Shown: positions 29,973 to 42,559, counted from the first letter of the stretch. The stretch: DNA of 64,000 nucleotides from Megamerina dolium (GCA_963854835.1 OY978530.1:41086251-41150250), one strand, 5' to 3'. Numbers and translations: made by a program. The notes: generated by a model from the sequence alone, not told the origin.

Positions 29973-29999
29973 TCCCTCCCTTCTCTCAGGAAGAAAAAA

Positions 30000-30773
30000 T
30001 TATCATTATGAAATAATAATAATTTTTTCTTATGAGGAAAAAGTTAAAATTATACTTATTTTGTAAAATTAAGAACAATTCAAAATGTATGATACTTTTG
30101 TTGTTGAAGTCTAGTGATGAAAACAGTAACTTCTTCTTTATCAATGTTCGATTTTTGATTCGGAAGCGTTATCTGGATTATTATCTTGGTTTGAGTGAAA
30201 GTTGGTTTGGTGTGCTTGTGGGTTGATGCTGGTGTTTAATGCGTCCAATGGTTTGATTCGACAGACATTTTTTTTTTATGGAATGGTATGAACAATAGCT
30301 TGCAAAGTGGGTTTTGTGTGTACCGCACTGCTACGCAATATTGTCGATGTGAAACTCTGTACTCCTGGTGTAAGTGTTTAATGATTGGAGCAATAATGAA
30401 TATGTAATTTTGGTTCTGTTGCTTATCATTTGCTTCTAATGTGGATCAAAATCCATTGTCACTGATATATACAGCAGCTGAAATATTTCTTAATAGCTTT
30501 GGTTGCTAAGATATTATTGTTGATGTCCCTTTGGGTGTAAATTTATTTGTAAGTTTGTTTGCGAATACCTATTCGCTGTACTGGGCCTGCTTGGTTTTTG
30601 CTCTGGATTTATTTGTTCTTTACTGCCTTAAGGATGGTTTTGTGTCATCATTTTCTTGTTACTGCCGTTAAAGCTGTTAATGTTGCTGCGTTGGCATCTC
30701 TCGAAATTTCACTGTATGATTTGATATTGGATTCTCGTGGACATACTGCTGCTCTCTTGTGTTTGTAAGGGCA
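30000..30773 (-). other. Gypsy II 3' internal region
   Basis: This is non-coding as far as I can see. It matches, in opposite orientation, 55180-56160, including landmarks near 30245 (CCAATGGTTTGATTCGACAG) and 30440 (GGATCAAAATCCATTG). It identifies the rearranged copy at 55040-56205. Confidence 0.65.
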
Positions 30774-31772
30774 TTACTTACTTATGTGGCCATAACAACC
30801 GAATATCGATTTAGGAAGAAAATAACTTGCTTCGCCAGCCATCTCTGTTCTTCGCTAGCTGGCGCCAGTTAGAAATTCCAAGCGCCGTCAGGTTCTCCAG
30901 TACTTGGTCTTTCCACCGGAGGTTTGGTCTTCCTCTTCTGCGTCGTCCTCCAGCGGGTTCCGAATATAACACCTTCTTAGCTGGAGCGTGTTCTTCCATT
31001 CGCTCGACATGACCTAGCCAGCGCAGCCGCTGGATTTTGATGCGCTTTACTATGTCAATATCGACATACAGCTCGTACAGCTCATGGTTGTACCTTATTC
31101 GGTACTCGCCACCAACGCAAATAGGTCCAAAGATCTTGCGTAGGACTTTTCTCTCGAAAACTCCAAGCATTCGCTCATCGGAGGTGGAAATTGTCCAGGA
31201 TTCAGCGCCATATGTTAGGACAGGCATGATGATAGACTTGTAGAGTGTAGTTTTCGTTCTTCGAGAGAGGGCTCGACTTCTCAATTGCTTACTCATCCCA
31301 AAGTAACAACTGTTAGCAAGAGTTATCCTACGCATGATCTCCAAGCTGACGTCATTACTGCTGTTAATGCTGGTTCCAAGATAGACAAAGTCCCTTACTA
31401 CTTCAAAAGCGTAGTTGTCAACAGTGACGTGCTGTCCAAGATACTGGGACTCTTTGTTTGTTGACACTAGATACTTCGTCTTGCCCTCGTTCACTGTAAG
31501 ACCCATCCGACGCGACTCTCCAACTCTGAGAATGCTGCACTGACTGCTCGCGTGTTCATGCCGATTATGTCAATATCGTCGGCATACGCTAACAGCATGA
31601 CACTTTTGTTGAAGATAGTGCCATTATTTCGTAGATCAGCAGCTCGTATTATTTTCTCCATAATAAGATTGAAGAAGTCGCACGATAACGAATCACCTTG
31701 TCTGAAACCCCGTTCGGTATTAAACGGTGCGGAGAGGTCCTTCCCAATTTTCACTGCACAACGTTTACTTAC
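30774..31772 (-). pseudogene. RTE LINE 3' half (RT C-terminal part), minus strand
   Basis: Two minus-strand frames: 31754-31491 contains RT motifs FNTERGFRQGDSLSCDFFNL and the catalytic LLAYADDIDIIG; 31506-30811 contains the thumb/C-terminal region (DFVYLGTSINSSND, LYKSIIMPVLTYGAESW, FERKVLRKIFG, RLRWLGHVERM). It matches 40960-41920 and ends in the same tail CCACATAAGTAAG. The upstream RT and endonuclease are missing, as expected for 5' truncation at insertion. A frameshift at about 31500 inactivates it. It sits inside gypsy II, whose own sequence continues on both sides (compare 55100-55200). Confidence 0.83.
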
Positions 31773-32449
<677 letters not shown>

Positions 32450-32562
32450 ATGTTTACATTAATTCCATAACTTCATGTGTTTCATATCTAAATATTTTAG
32501 TTCTTCTTTACTATGACCCTTTTTGTCTTTTTCTATTTTGTCTTAATCCCTTCGAAAAATTA

Positions 32563-32724
<162 letters not shown>

Positions 32725-32853
32725 TTTTTTTTTTGGTGTCCCAGCGTAGATGCTTTATCCACAATTTCGACTTCAGCTATTTCTTTATGGTGCCTATATT
32801 CTTGAGGGACCTTATATTCTTGTAGAATATAAAAGTATAAATTTTAAGTATTT

Positions 32854-33093
32854 TGGTATATAAAAAAAAAATAAATATGTGGCACATAAAGCCCCATTGG
32901 CCGAGCTTGCTTTTTCATAGCAAGTTGTTACTGTCGGAAGAATTGCCAATTGCTTCCCGACAGGTGGGTACCGTTCGAAGGAAAATTCTTATCGATATTA
33001 AATTTGTTATGCATCAGCCGGGGATTGAACCACGACCTACAGATCAGAAGGCGAACACACTAACCACTGAGCTACGGCACCCACTGGTATATA
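32854..33093 (-). mobile_element. tRNA-derived SINE with 9-bp target duplication
   Basis: The element itself is 33084-32863 on the minus strand (222 bases). Its head has the pol III A box TAGCTCAGTGGTTAG (complement of 33062-33076) and B box GGTTCAATCCC (complement of 33021-33031), spaced as in a tRNA. The body is unrelated, the 3' part holds AAGCTCGGCCAATGGGGC and TGTGCCACATA, and it ends in an A-rich tail. TGGTATATA flanks both sides (32854-32862, 33085-33093). It lies within gypsy II. A true tRNA gene is excluded by the attached body and tail. Confidence 0.85.
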
Positions 33094-33524
33094 TCAATTT
33101 TATATTTTATTGTTGTCAAAAATGAAGTAATAAAGGGAAGGAAAAGAGAATGAAAAAATAAATAAATGTAATTCTCATACCATTCCCATAATTGTCAGCC
33201 GATTAAATTTATTTCGATACATCTATGGTCAGCACATTATAAAACGCCATTTAATTCATGATGTATTATTATTATTTTTTCTTGCATCTAGAAATTTTTT
33301 ATTTTTATAAATATTCTTATATGTTGGAATTATTTTAATTACCATGTTTAGGAATTTTATACTTTCATGCCTAAAACCAAAATTTTCATAGTTGTGTATT
33401 TGCTTGTGTTATCAGCAATTTGTTTGAAATTTGATTCTTGTATATCTATATGCGATATTATTTTGAGTGTCGTTCTCACGTTATTGTACAGATGCTGCAT
33501 TTTTATGCATTTTGTTTAATATGG
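33094..33524. other. AT-rich interval, no gene seen
   Basis: Between the SINE and the protease remnant of gypsy II. RT and integrase would be expected here but no motif remains, so it is either extremely decayed or replaced DNA. Confidence 0.4.
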
Positions 33525-33900
33525 TCAACATGCTATTACTTTTATTATAGTTCTCCCAGGTACTACAACCTCACTAGTGTGTAGTATTCTATTACCCTCG
33601 TTCAACGGTTTGAGAGGTAAAGTCATCAAATGCTGTTTCCGTTCACCGAAAAAAATCAGCTTCTTTTTCATAGTATTGATAACCGATCGGTTCCATAAAT
33701 TGTCTCTACCTAGGATACCATCAGCAGGTATCCCTCTCTCTTCAGAGATTAAGTGTTGTTCTAAAGTCAAATCTTTAGTCCTCTCGTGTTGGACTGCTAT
33801 TGACCCTAATGTGGCGACAAATCCTCCGAATGCACCACTAAGATTTTTCCTTAAATGTCGCTGCTTGCTAACAGATTCATCAAATAGCTGATGACTTTAT
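33525..33900 (-). pseudogene. Gypsy II protease C-terminal remnant
   Basis: The minus-strand frame contains ADGILGRDNLWNRSVI, the ILGRD motif that follows the active site in 17.6/297-type aspartic proteases, and ends at VVVPGRTIIKVIA, which in such elements precedes RT. The catalytic DTG/DSG part is not clearly visible upstream. The frame then stops, and nothing recognisable as RT follows at lower coordinates. Confidence 0.6.
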
Positions 33901-34373
33901 TAAACTGGTATCTGCCACAGAGTCTACAAGTAAAATGAGCTTTCCATTTTTGCTTCCTCACACGGAAAATCAATGAACACATCATCTACATCACAGACTC
34001 CCAAACAGTAGCCATGTTTGTTATTACTGGATGGGAAAGATAGTTTAACAATCCCCCTGGACGCTTGACTACCAATTTCCGCTATCTAGCTATCTAACTT
34101 GGAGGGTGTGCCAACAATCTCTAATTACGCATGATTGGCACCTTCCATTTTAACCGGCCTACTTTCAGCAAAATTTTGGGGTTTCCTTTTTATTGGCCGT
34201 ACCTGGGCCCCCCGTAGTTTCCCTGGATGTTTTTCCATTATTTGCGTTTATAACAGTCTGCGATCCTGTGTCCCGGCTTCTTACAGAAAACTCATGTCCG
34301 TATTTTTAACACTTTATGCAATAGGACATGTTTTTTCTCTTAAAACAGTAGTCTCTGGTGTGTCCTTTTTGTC

Positions 34374-35607
34374 TCAGAAGGAGTAGGTAGGAACTTTCCT
34401 TTGGCTATTTTGGGGAGTTACGTTATTATTTTGGTATTTATTAATTCCGAGTGACATTTTGTCATTTCTGTTCTGGTGAAATGCCACTGTATTACTGGCC
34501 TCAATCTGGTGAACATCGTTTGAATATAGTGCGCCCATATTAAACTGATTGAATCGCTGTCCTCTTTCGAGCAGAATACCCGTGTTTACGGCCTCCTCTG
34601 CTAGTTCTTCTAACGTGCCCGTCTTACCTAGCATATGAGTTTTTAACAATGGGTCTTGAAAGCGTGATATGAAAAATGTCCTCACATACCAATACTCCGA
34701 TCCCACCGTATCTATTCTTAATACATTGTATCGCCGTGGATTTTAAATCATCTAATCCTTGCAAAATCACGTCTATCTTCCTGAGTTAGTTGGCGTGTAT
34801 TGTATTTGGTGCGTGAGCGGTTCCAGGCGAACGGTCTTCAAATATGTGTGAACTTCTTACTTAGTACCAAGTTATAATCGTCACCATATAGTCGTTGTTT
34901 TATACAAGCTACGAGATCTTCCAACTCGTCGGGTTTTAATGCTTTTCTGCTAATTCGCACCCAGAAATGAACTGGTGTACAACGGTCCTCAAATCTTTAG
35001 ACTCCGCTCCAGTAAGTACTGGGACTAGTCTACTGACGGTCTGTGCAATTTCAGCAATACGCATTTTTAGCTTTAATTTATGTTGTACTTCTGGTTGTGT
35101 TTTTCGTACCTGTTGGGGATACTTCACATTGTTTGTAAACTACAATGTATAATGTATTGTGGCATCACTGGTTCCTTATAAACATTGTATATAAGTATGT
35201 ATACATAATATATAAACAGTTATGCACAACTAACTGTCGTCAGCTATACGTAGAGAATATAATTCCTTATTTCTATTAAGAGTCTTAGTAATCTCTACTT
35301 CGAGCTGTTCCGCGTCGGATCCCTGTTTTGCGATCTGAGTTCGCAGAGCCCTAATTTGTATCTCTGCTGCCTCTAAATCGTCCTTTTGTTTTAAGGCTGC
35401 TTCAGCCTGTCTTTGCAATAGTTCGGTTAGCTCGGACAACGTGGCGTCTAATTCCTGTATTCGAGTTAGTACCTTTCCCTAATGCACCTTTGATTTTATG
35501 AGCTAGAATTGCTCGTATGTACTGTGTTGCTTAAGCAAGCTCCACACGAAGTCGATTATGGCAACGTCTAGTTCTATTGCTAATGCTTCATAAGTTTTAG
35601 TGTCCAT
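34374..35607 (-). pseudogene. Gypsy II gag, fragmented
   Basis: On the minus strand gag begins at ATG 35607 (MDTKTYEAL). Then come coiled-coil-prone frames 35439-35230 (LLQRQAEAALKQKDDLEAAE), 35127-34936 (RIAEIAQTVSRLVPVLTGAE, matching gypsy I gag RIDEIAQMVSRLGSVLTG) and 34706-34374 (LLKTHMLGKTGTLEELAEEA). Several frameshifts and stops separate them. Similarity to gypsy I gag shows the two families are related. Bases 33950-34373 probably hold the decayed zinc-knuckle region but no intact CCHC is seen. Confidence 0.72.
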
Positions 35608-35700
35608 TTGATTTTTGGTCATACACACACTATAATTAGATCCTGTACTGCGTTAAACGTTGAACGTAAAACACCTTGTATATACAAGATATTTCGCAGT

Positions 35701-35718
35701 ATTCTACCGGCTGCGCCA
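35701..35718 (-). promoter_or_regulatory. Gypsy II primer-binding site, tRNA-Ser type
   Basis: Minus-strand TGGCGCAGCCGGTAGAAT, one mismatch from the gypsy I site, lies three bases from the LTR. Confidence 0.75.
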
Positions 35719-35721
35719 AAA

Positions 35722-36488
35722 TGTTGTGTACTATTTTTCCTCAACACTCACTAAGTAACTAACGGTTAGATTCACGGATGTAGCGCAAAAGATTAGCACC
35801 TATACCTAAGCTCCTAAATGTCCTTCGAGTCTATCACCCTAGTTATCTCAAATAAAACAATTATACTTTATCAATGATATTTGCGGTTTTGGGTATTCGA
35901 TTTATTGCTGGTGTTTTGTATTTTGCAGTTTTACACTAATACTGGAGGGCCTCGTAAGGATCGCAGTATTTACACTTTCTTAAGTGCTTCGGTGCAAGAC
36001 TCACAACTCAAAAGAAACTGCCTTCGGTAAGCTGGCAGCTTATATGCTGTTTTTCTAACACTAGCCACATATCAATCTTCCCACATACCAACATATAACA
36101 TACAATAATATATTCACACCACTTGTGTGTATGTATATGTTTATATACCTGACCGATGCACTCCCCACGTGTGTAGATTCTACTTGAGAAAGCAACATTT
36201 TGATATTCTCACACATGAGTAGACCGCGTGATTTTAGTTGTCATGTATGCTTACGTAAGTGCAGAACTACGAATTGTGTGGGAAAGTGCTTTGTCAGCAT
36301 TTTCACACCCAGCTGCAACTCAGTTGGTGCAATGTTCTGACATTCCACAATTATAAGTAATATTAGTATGGATTGTGTATATCACAACTTCGAGCAATGT
36401 TAGTTTGTGTATGGACAAATATGTAGTTCCCAATTTCGGGAAATATGTCGCGATGCAAATGTGCATATTTCATATTTTGACTCGCAAC
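35722..36488 (-). repeat. Gypsy II 5' LTR
   Basis: The plus strand runs TGTTGTGTACT to GACTCGCAAC and matches 29491-29972 with extra internal blocks. The terminal A is missing and the sequence passes directly into gypsy III integrase. Confidence 0.83.
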
Positions 36489-37510
36489 GGTTTACCGATG
36501 ATTCATTGGCATCAGATACCAATATGTCTGCAGGCCTAGCTAATTTACCTATAAGTAATTCTAGGGGACTAAATTAGACTTTGAGTGCAATTTAGAGCTA
36601 ATTTAACGTCAGGAAGAGCATCCGGCCATGTGCGAATACTGGTTTCAACTGCAGAAAGCATATTCTTTAATGTGCCCATTACACGTTCAACTTGCCCATT
36701 TGCACGAGCACCACCTGTTGCTATTAGGTGTAATTTAATACTGTACGAATTACAAAACTGGCTAAATTCTCGATTCGTAAAACAAAGAGCCTGATCAGCA
36801 ATGTGCTATTGGAGATGGAGCACCAAACAAAAACATAACGTGCTTTAAAGCTGCAATGCTACTAAGAGTGTCTATGTTATTAGTATGATGTAATAAAACG
36901 TACAGTTTGATTTTTCTTTCTTTTTGGCAACACTGTTTTTGGCAGCTCAGTTGTTTTCGTGTAACATGTTGCTGTCAAACATGTTCAGTTTAGTCTATAA
37001 TTTAACCATAATGGACTTACAAACGAACAACGCTTGCAGATTATTGAATTTTATTATCAAAATTCATGATCGGTTCATTCATTCATTCATTTTATGGTCA
37101 GTTTGGGCGACCTTCTGAAACAGCTATTCGGAATCTCGTGACTAAATTTCGCACCAAATTTACATTATTGGACATTAAACCGCCAACACGCATACGTATA
37201 GTGCAGGCAGAGGAAAAAATCGCAGCTGTATTCGCCAATGTTGTTGATGACAGTGAATAATCGATTTATTCGTGAGATGCCGGCCGATATGTTGGAGGGA
37301 GTATTCCGAAATTGGACCCAGCGTATGAACCATTTGAGCCGCGGTCAATATTTACATAAAATCATCTTTAAGCATTGAATTATATAGATTGTTCTATCGA
37401 CTCAAATAAAGATTTAATACATTTCTCTAAATTTTGTGTGTTTTTTTTCTAATCAAATCCGAAGGCTCTTAAAAAATCACCCTGTATTTGGTGAACGCAT
37501 CCATCAACAT
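36489..37510 (-). pseudogene. Gypsy III integrase, split by mariner
   Basis: On the minus strand, integrase sequence before the mariner (37510-37485) reads into FTKYV. After it, from 36902 down, come LSSIAALKHVMFLFGAP, FTNREFSQFC and GGARANGQVERVMGTLK (catalytic Glu region), then PLELLIGKLARPADILVS. Removal of the mariner and one TA restores reading across the joint, which shows a clean insertion. One stop lies near the second catalytic position. The end is lost at 36489. Confidence 0.75.
36903..37484 (+). mobile_element. Internally deleted Tc1/mariner-superfamily element
   Basis: It is flanked by TA (36901-36902, 37485-37486). The ends are degenerate inverted repeats: CAGTTTGATTTTTC at the left and GAAAAATCACCCTG-like at the right. 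The plus strand encodes the N-terminal DNA-binding part of a transposase (MDLQTNNACRLLNFII, FYGQFGRPSETAIRNLV, TKFRTKFTLLDIKPPTR) up to a TAA near 37258. Then, in another frame, comes the extreme C-terminus (REMPADMLEGV, MNHLSRGQYLHKIIF). The whole catalytic DDE core is missing, so it is a deletion derivative. Confidence 0.8.
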
Positions 37511-37531
37511 TAAAACATATTCTTTTTTTTA

Positions 37532-38042
37532 TCACTGTTGCTCTGCCAATAACCAATTAGACAAATCAGTTAAATTAACATATTTCGGCTCAACTACGTT
37601 ATATTTTTCAACAGGAGGCAGTAGATTTCTTGAAAAGAAGTCAGCGTGACACATATAGTTTCCCTCTCTATATATAACTTCAAACTCAAAAGCTTGCCAG
37701 ATAACCCACCACCTAAGCACTCGAGGAGTAAGATCAAGCTTTTTACGAGACGCCTGTAAAGAGTTGCAGTCAATTACAACAACAAAATTGCGACCATGTA
37801 AATAATGCCTAAAATGCTTAAATGCATTGACAACTGCAAGTTTCCAAATCGTATGAGTGGTAATTGGACTCCGCAGCTGAAGTATACTTGCTATAATAGG
37901 CAACCACATAACACTTCGTGTATTTTTTCTGGATTAAGACAGCACCGTATCCAATATCTGTGTGTAGTACTATAGAACAAGAAGGATCAAATATCGTTAA
38001 TATAGGTTCAGAAGTCAAGGCGGATATTATTTGCTGTCTCAC
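37532..38042 (-). pseudogene. Gypsy III RNase H
   Basis: Overlapping minus-strand frames (38042-37818, 37909-37532) show the RNase H start TIFDPSCSIVLHTD, then YGAVLIQKK and YYSKYTSAAESNYHSYDLE. Later parts are LHGRNFVVVIDCNSL (catalytic-type Asp) and the ending GNYMCHADFFSRN. A frameshift lies between the two frames. Order and motifs fit Ty3/gypsy pol. Confidence 0.78.
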
Positions 38043-38202
38043 ACTTCATGCATATGCTTTCAATCAATCTTACTTTCATTAGACGTTTAAGTATACAAAG
38101 GCGCCATAATTTGTGTAAACTTGGGGACAAGCCTTCTAAAGTAAGATGCAAGATGCATAAATTAGAGTAACTGAGAAACAGTTTCGGGTGGCGGTAAAGA
38201 TG

Positions 38203-38830
38203 TTAAAGCTTCAATCTTTTTGGGGTATGGTTTAATTTTACCACTGCTGGCTTCGAAATCGAGGTATCGCACTTTCTGCTTAAGAAACGAACATTTTTTA
38301 GATTTAATGAGAAACCTTTATCAGTAAGCGCTACAAGTACAATACGAAGCCTTTTCAATGCGTCTTCAGCATTAGTAGCCACAATAACAATATCATCCAT
38401 GTACACAACAACAAACGAGTTTACCAACTCTCCTGAAGCATTCATCACTGCACTTTGAAAAACTGATAGAGCATTCCTAAGGTCAAATTGCATAGTGAGA
38501 TATTCATACTGCCCGTCAGGTGTTACAAAAGCTGTATACTCAATTGAATCCTAGTGAATAGCTATCTGGTGAAACCCTGGAGCCATGTCTAGGCTTGTGA
38601 AGAAATAAGAACCATGTAACCTGTCAATTTGATCTGAAATCAGCTGTAATGGAAATCTGTCGGGTATTGTATTATCATTCAATTCGCGATAGTCCACACA
38701 AAATCAATCGGAACCATCTCTTTTCTTTAGAAGAAGTATGGGACTCGCAAACGGAGAAGAACTATGGCGAATTATATTACAATTTAACAATTCATTAATT
38801 CGCTTCGCTCCTCAGATCTTAGTCGGTAAG
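38203..38830 (-). pseudogene. Gypsy III reverse transcriptase
   Basis: The frame at 38493-38203 contains the catalytic VVVYMDDIVIVATN. Upstream (38830-38494), short frames carry SPFASPILLLKKRDG, FCVDYRELND, TSLDMAPGFHQIAIH and TPDGQYEYLTMQF, separated by stops. The RT is recognisable but clearly inactive. Confidence 0.78.
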
Positions 38831-39154
38831 GACGTCTATAAAGTGTTTTGTTGGGATCTTTAAGTCGTATTTACATTGAATGTGTATCAGCCTTATTGTT
38901 AGGAATTCCAGATACAAAACTGCTTTTAAAAGAATTCAAAATGTCTAGCAAACATGAAACAAAATTTCTAGATCAATGCCATTTACTTCAATAATCGACA
39001 AAATTTGAATAGTTCTATTAATGCTCGTCTGCACTATGCCCGTCATTGTCACTATATTATAAGTACGTTTACCTTGAAATTTACAACCAACTGATTCCTG
39101 AATAAGCGATTCCTGAACCGTAATCATAAAAAAATTTTAATTTTTCACCGGAGT
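38831..39154 (-). pseudogene. Gypsy III protease-RT linker region
   Basis: A minus-strand frame at 39127-38945 (GCKFQGKRTYNIVTMTG, IIEVNGIDLEILFHVC) lies where protease should be, but I cannot identify an active-site DTG/DSG. Bases 38831-38944 connect to RT with stops. Confidence 0.4.
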
Positions 39155-41934
39155 GAACCAATGTTCCTCGAAAAATACAGAACTGACATCACCGCTCTCC
39201 AGGAAATGCGATGGACAGGACAGGGCTGCTCCAAAAGAGCGTCCTGTGACATCTACTACAGTTGCCATGCTGAAAGGCACGAATTAGGATGTGGATTTTT
39301 GGTCAGCAAGAGACTACGACATCTTGTCTCACAGTTCACGCCTGTGAACGATCGGCTGGCCACAATCCGCATCACGGCAAAATTCTTCAACATCAGCCTT
39401 ATATGTGCTCCGACGGATGAGAAAGACAATGTGACCAAGGAGAGCTTCTTTCAGCGCCTCGAAGAAGCTTATGACCGCTGCCCCCGCCACGATATCAAAA
39501 TCGTGCTTGGCGACTTTAATGCCAGGGTGGGCAAGGAAGGTACCTTTGGTCCAACTGTCGGAGAATTCAGCCTCCACCAGAACACCTCGATAACGGAATG
39601 AGGCTGATCGACTTCGAAGCAGCACGAAACATGGTAATTGCTGGTACCAGATTCCAACATCTCGACATCCACAAAGCGACATGGCTGTCTCCAGATCAAC
39701 GTACAAGAAACCAAATTGATCATGTGGTGATTGACGGAAGGCATGCATCCAGTGTGATGGACGTGAAATCGATCCGTGGTGCCAACACCGACTCGGATCA
39801 CTACCTTGTTGCATCTAAGGTGCGCACACGCTTATGTGTCGCAAATAACAAGAGAAGTCCCACACAGAGAAAGCTCGACGTCAGTAAGCTGCGATCACCA
39901 GAGACAGCAGATGCATTTTCCACTCGACTATTGAATCTGCTTATGCAGAACACTCCCTCACTTGATGATACATGCGAACGGTGGACACATATATCCCACT
40001 CCATGACTACTGCTGCCGAGGAGGTAATCGGTTACTACCGGCCTCTGAGGAATGAGTGGTATGATCAGGAGTGTCGCGACGCTACCGCAGAGAAAGACGC
40101 CGCCTACAGAAAAACCCGTGCGTGCAGGCACAACGCGAGCTATTAAGGAGCGGTACAGAGAGAAAAGGAGTGCAGAGAGACGTATTTTTAGGGGCAAGAA
40201 GAGGGAGTTGGAAAGACGCGAGTGTGAGGAGATAGAGATGTGTACCGACAAGAATGAGACTCGAAAATTCTTCGAAAAGATCAAGCGCCTGAGTGGAGGT
40301 TTAAATCCCGGAGCCTCTTCTTGTCGTGATGGAAATGGGAATCTGGTTACAGATGTCCAGAGTGTACTGAGCCTATGGAGGGAACACCCCAATTACAGAT
40401 GATGGTGTTGATGTTCCACCACCCGATTATGACGAGGTTGAAACGGCCATTTTAAGGCTGAAGAACAACAAAGCTGCAGGTGCTGATGGCCTACCTGCCG
40501 AGTTGTTTCAGACCGGAGCCGATGATCTGCTCACCCGCATGCACCAGCTCATAAGCAGAATATGGTCGGATGAAAGCATGCCTGATGATTGGAGGCTCAG
40601 TGTTCTCTGTCATGTACATAAAAAAGGAGACCCCACAATTTGCGCCAACTACCGTGGAATAAGTCTCCTGAGCATCGCATACAAGGTTCTATCGAGCGTA
40701 CTTTGTGAAAGGTTGAAGCCTATGCTCAGCAACCTGATTGAACCGTATCAGTGTGGCTTCAGACCTGGTAAATCCACCATCGACCAGATTTTCACACTGC
40801 GCCTAATCCTGGAGAAGACCCAAGAAAACCAGATCGACACACACCACCTATTTGTTGATTATAAAGCCGCTTTCGACAGTCCGGTAAGGGATTACCTCTA
40901 CGCAACAATGTCTGAGTTCGGTATTCCTGCAAAGCTCATTCGACTTTGTAGAATGACTTTGGGAAGGACCTCTCCGCACCGTTTAATACCGAACGGGGTT
41001 TCAGACAAGGTGATTCGTTATCATGCGACTTCTTCAATATTATTATGGAGAAAATAATACGAGCTGCTGATCTACGACATAATGTCACTATCTTCATGCT
41101 GTTGGCGTATGCCGACGATATTGACATAATCGGCATGAACACGCGAGCAGTCAGTGCAGCATTCTCAGAGTTGGAAAGAGAGTCGCGTCGGATGGGTCTC
41201 ACGGTGAACGAGGGCAAGACGAAGTATCTAGTGTCAACAAACAAAGAGTCCCGGCGTCTTGGACAGCACGTCGCTGTTGACAACTACGCTTTTGAAGTAG
41301 TACGGGACTTTGTCTATCTTGGAACCAGCATTAACAGCAGTAATGACGTCAGCTTGGAGATCATGCGTAGGATAACTCTTGCTAACAGGTGTTACTTTGT
41401 AAGCAATTAAGAAGTCGAGCCCTCTCTCGAAGAACGAAAACTTCACTCTACAAGTCTCTCATCATGCCTGTCCTAACATATGGCTCAGAAGCCTGGACAA
41501 TTTCCACCTCGGATGAGCGAATGCTTGGAGTTTTCGAGAGAAAAGTCCTACGCAAGATCTTTGGACCTATTTGCGTTGGTGGCGAGTACCGAATAAGGTA
41601 CAACCATGAGCTGTACGAGCTGTATGCCGATATTGACATAGTAAAGCGCATCAAAATCCAGCGGCTGCGCTGGCTAGGTCACGTCGAGCTAATGGAAGAA
41701 CACGCTCCAGCTAAGAAGGTGTTATATTCGGAACCCGCTGGAGGACGACGCAGAAGAGGAAGACCAAACCTCCGGTGGAAAGACCAAGTACTGGAGAACC
41801 TGACGGCGCTTGGAATTTCTAACTGGCGCCAGCTAGCGAAGAACAGAGATGGCTGGCGAAGCATGTTATTTTCGGTCTAAATCGATATTCGGTTGTTATG
41901 GCCACATAAGTAATTAAGTAGAACCAATGTTCCT
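39155..41934 (+). mobile_element. RTE-like LINE, 5'-truncated, with 14-bp target duplication
   Basis: GAACCAATGTTCCT occurs at 39155-39168 and 41921-41934, flanking a 2752-base plus-strand LINE that begins inside the endonuclease and ends in CCACATAAGTAATTAAGTA. It lies in gypsy III between protease and gag. This is the longest RTE copy in the window and the reference for the fragments at 4905, 12180, 29322 and 30774. Confidence 0.9.
39169..41880 (+). pseudogene. RTE LINE ORF (endonuclease and reverse transcriptase), frameshifted
   Basis: Successive frames give the endonuclease (39161-40146: LQEMRWTGQG, GDFNARVGKE, SDHYLVASKV), a linker (40052-40402), RT fingers/palm (40503-41057: RLSVLCHVHKKGDPTICANY, ISLLSIAYKVLSSVL, YQCGFRPGKSTIDQIF), the catalytic LLAYADDIDIIGMN (41045-41410) and the C-terminal region (41389-41880: TYGSEAWTIS, RLRWLGHVEL). 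Frameshifts occur near 39590, 40140, 40400, 41040 and 41400. A short deletion near 40960 removes residues present in the copy at 30774. The endonuclease N-terminus is missing by 5' truncation. An intact protein would nick DNA and reverse-transcribe its RNA in place. Confidence 0.85.
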
Positions 41935-42540
41935 ACTGGTGCACTGACAACGCACAAGTCAACTCGTCGTTCTGTTCAAGATATCCCACCGCTGTCACCA
42001 AGTTTTTTCCGAGTAACCTTTGCTTGATGCGTAGGGGCCAGCACTTTGACAATTGAAGCAGATTACATTCGGCTTCGCAGCATTTTTTGAAATATCGATG
42101 TTGTTGTCTTGAATTGTTATATGTGTTATTGTACTTGAATCTGCATTGTAAAGGCTTGTGTCCAAGTTTGCCACAATTTAAAAATTGTACGTTTGACGAG
42201 GATGATGACGGCTTGAATCGTTTGAAATCTGGGTCGCTCCCGTCATTCTGCGTAACAGATTTCTTTTTTTTTTTAACGATATAGCCTTGTTGCAATCGAT
42301 TTCTGTTATCGATATCTACAGTAAACGTGAGATGCTGGGCTCGAGCCTCTAACTGGGGAATATGGGCTAGTACTGTGGATACAACTATTTGCGCAGTTGA
42401 CGAGTTCTTCCATCGAGTCATTAAAAATGTCATCAAAGTTGCGGCATATGCGGATAAGCACTCTCCAATTCTTAGGTCTGGCGTTGTTCAAGTTCATAAA
42501 ATTGCAGCAGAGGTTTTAGGACAATCATATCGCGCATAAA
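41935..42540 (-). pseudogene. Gypsy III gag C-terminal part with zinc knuckle
   Basis: The minus-strand frame 42436-41933 contains a Ser- and Lys-rich stretch and a knuckle reading CGKLGHKPLQC, in which the first Cys pair is partly altered (LNCGKLGH). A second frame (42497-42306) holds the upstream part. It is the gag that belongs with the pol at 36489-39168, separated by the RTE. The left edge of the errantivirus cuts it near 42540. Confidence 0.7.
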
Positions 42541-42559
42541 AAATTTTCTTAAATTGTAA

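Larger units (their letters stand above)
36489..39168 (-). mobile_element. Gypsy III element, pol part
   Basis: Minus-strand pol of a third Ty3/gypsy family: protease-side sequence near 39127-38945, RT 38830-38203, RNase H 38042-37532 and integrase 37510-36489. It is broken by a mariner (36903-37484). It abuts gypsy II at 36489 and the RTE at 39169. Its gag resumes at 41935-42540 beyond the RTE. Confidence 0.82.

Noticed and set aside
33013..33084. A tRNA gene on the minus strand
   Set aside because: A and B boxes are present, but the sequence continues into a SINE body with A-rich tail and target duplication, so it is the SINE head.
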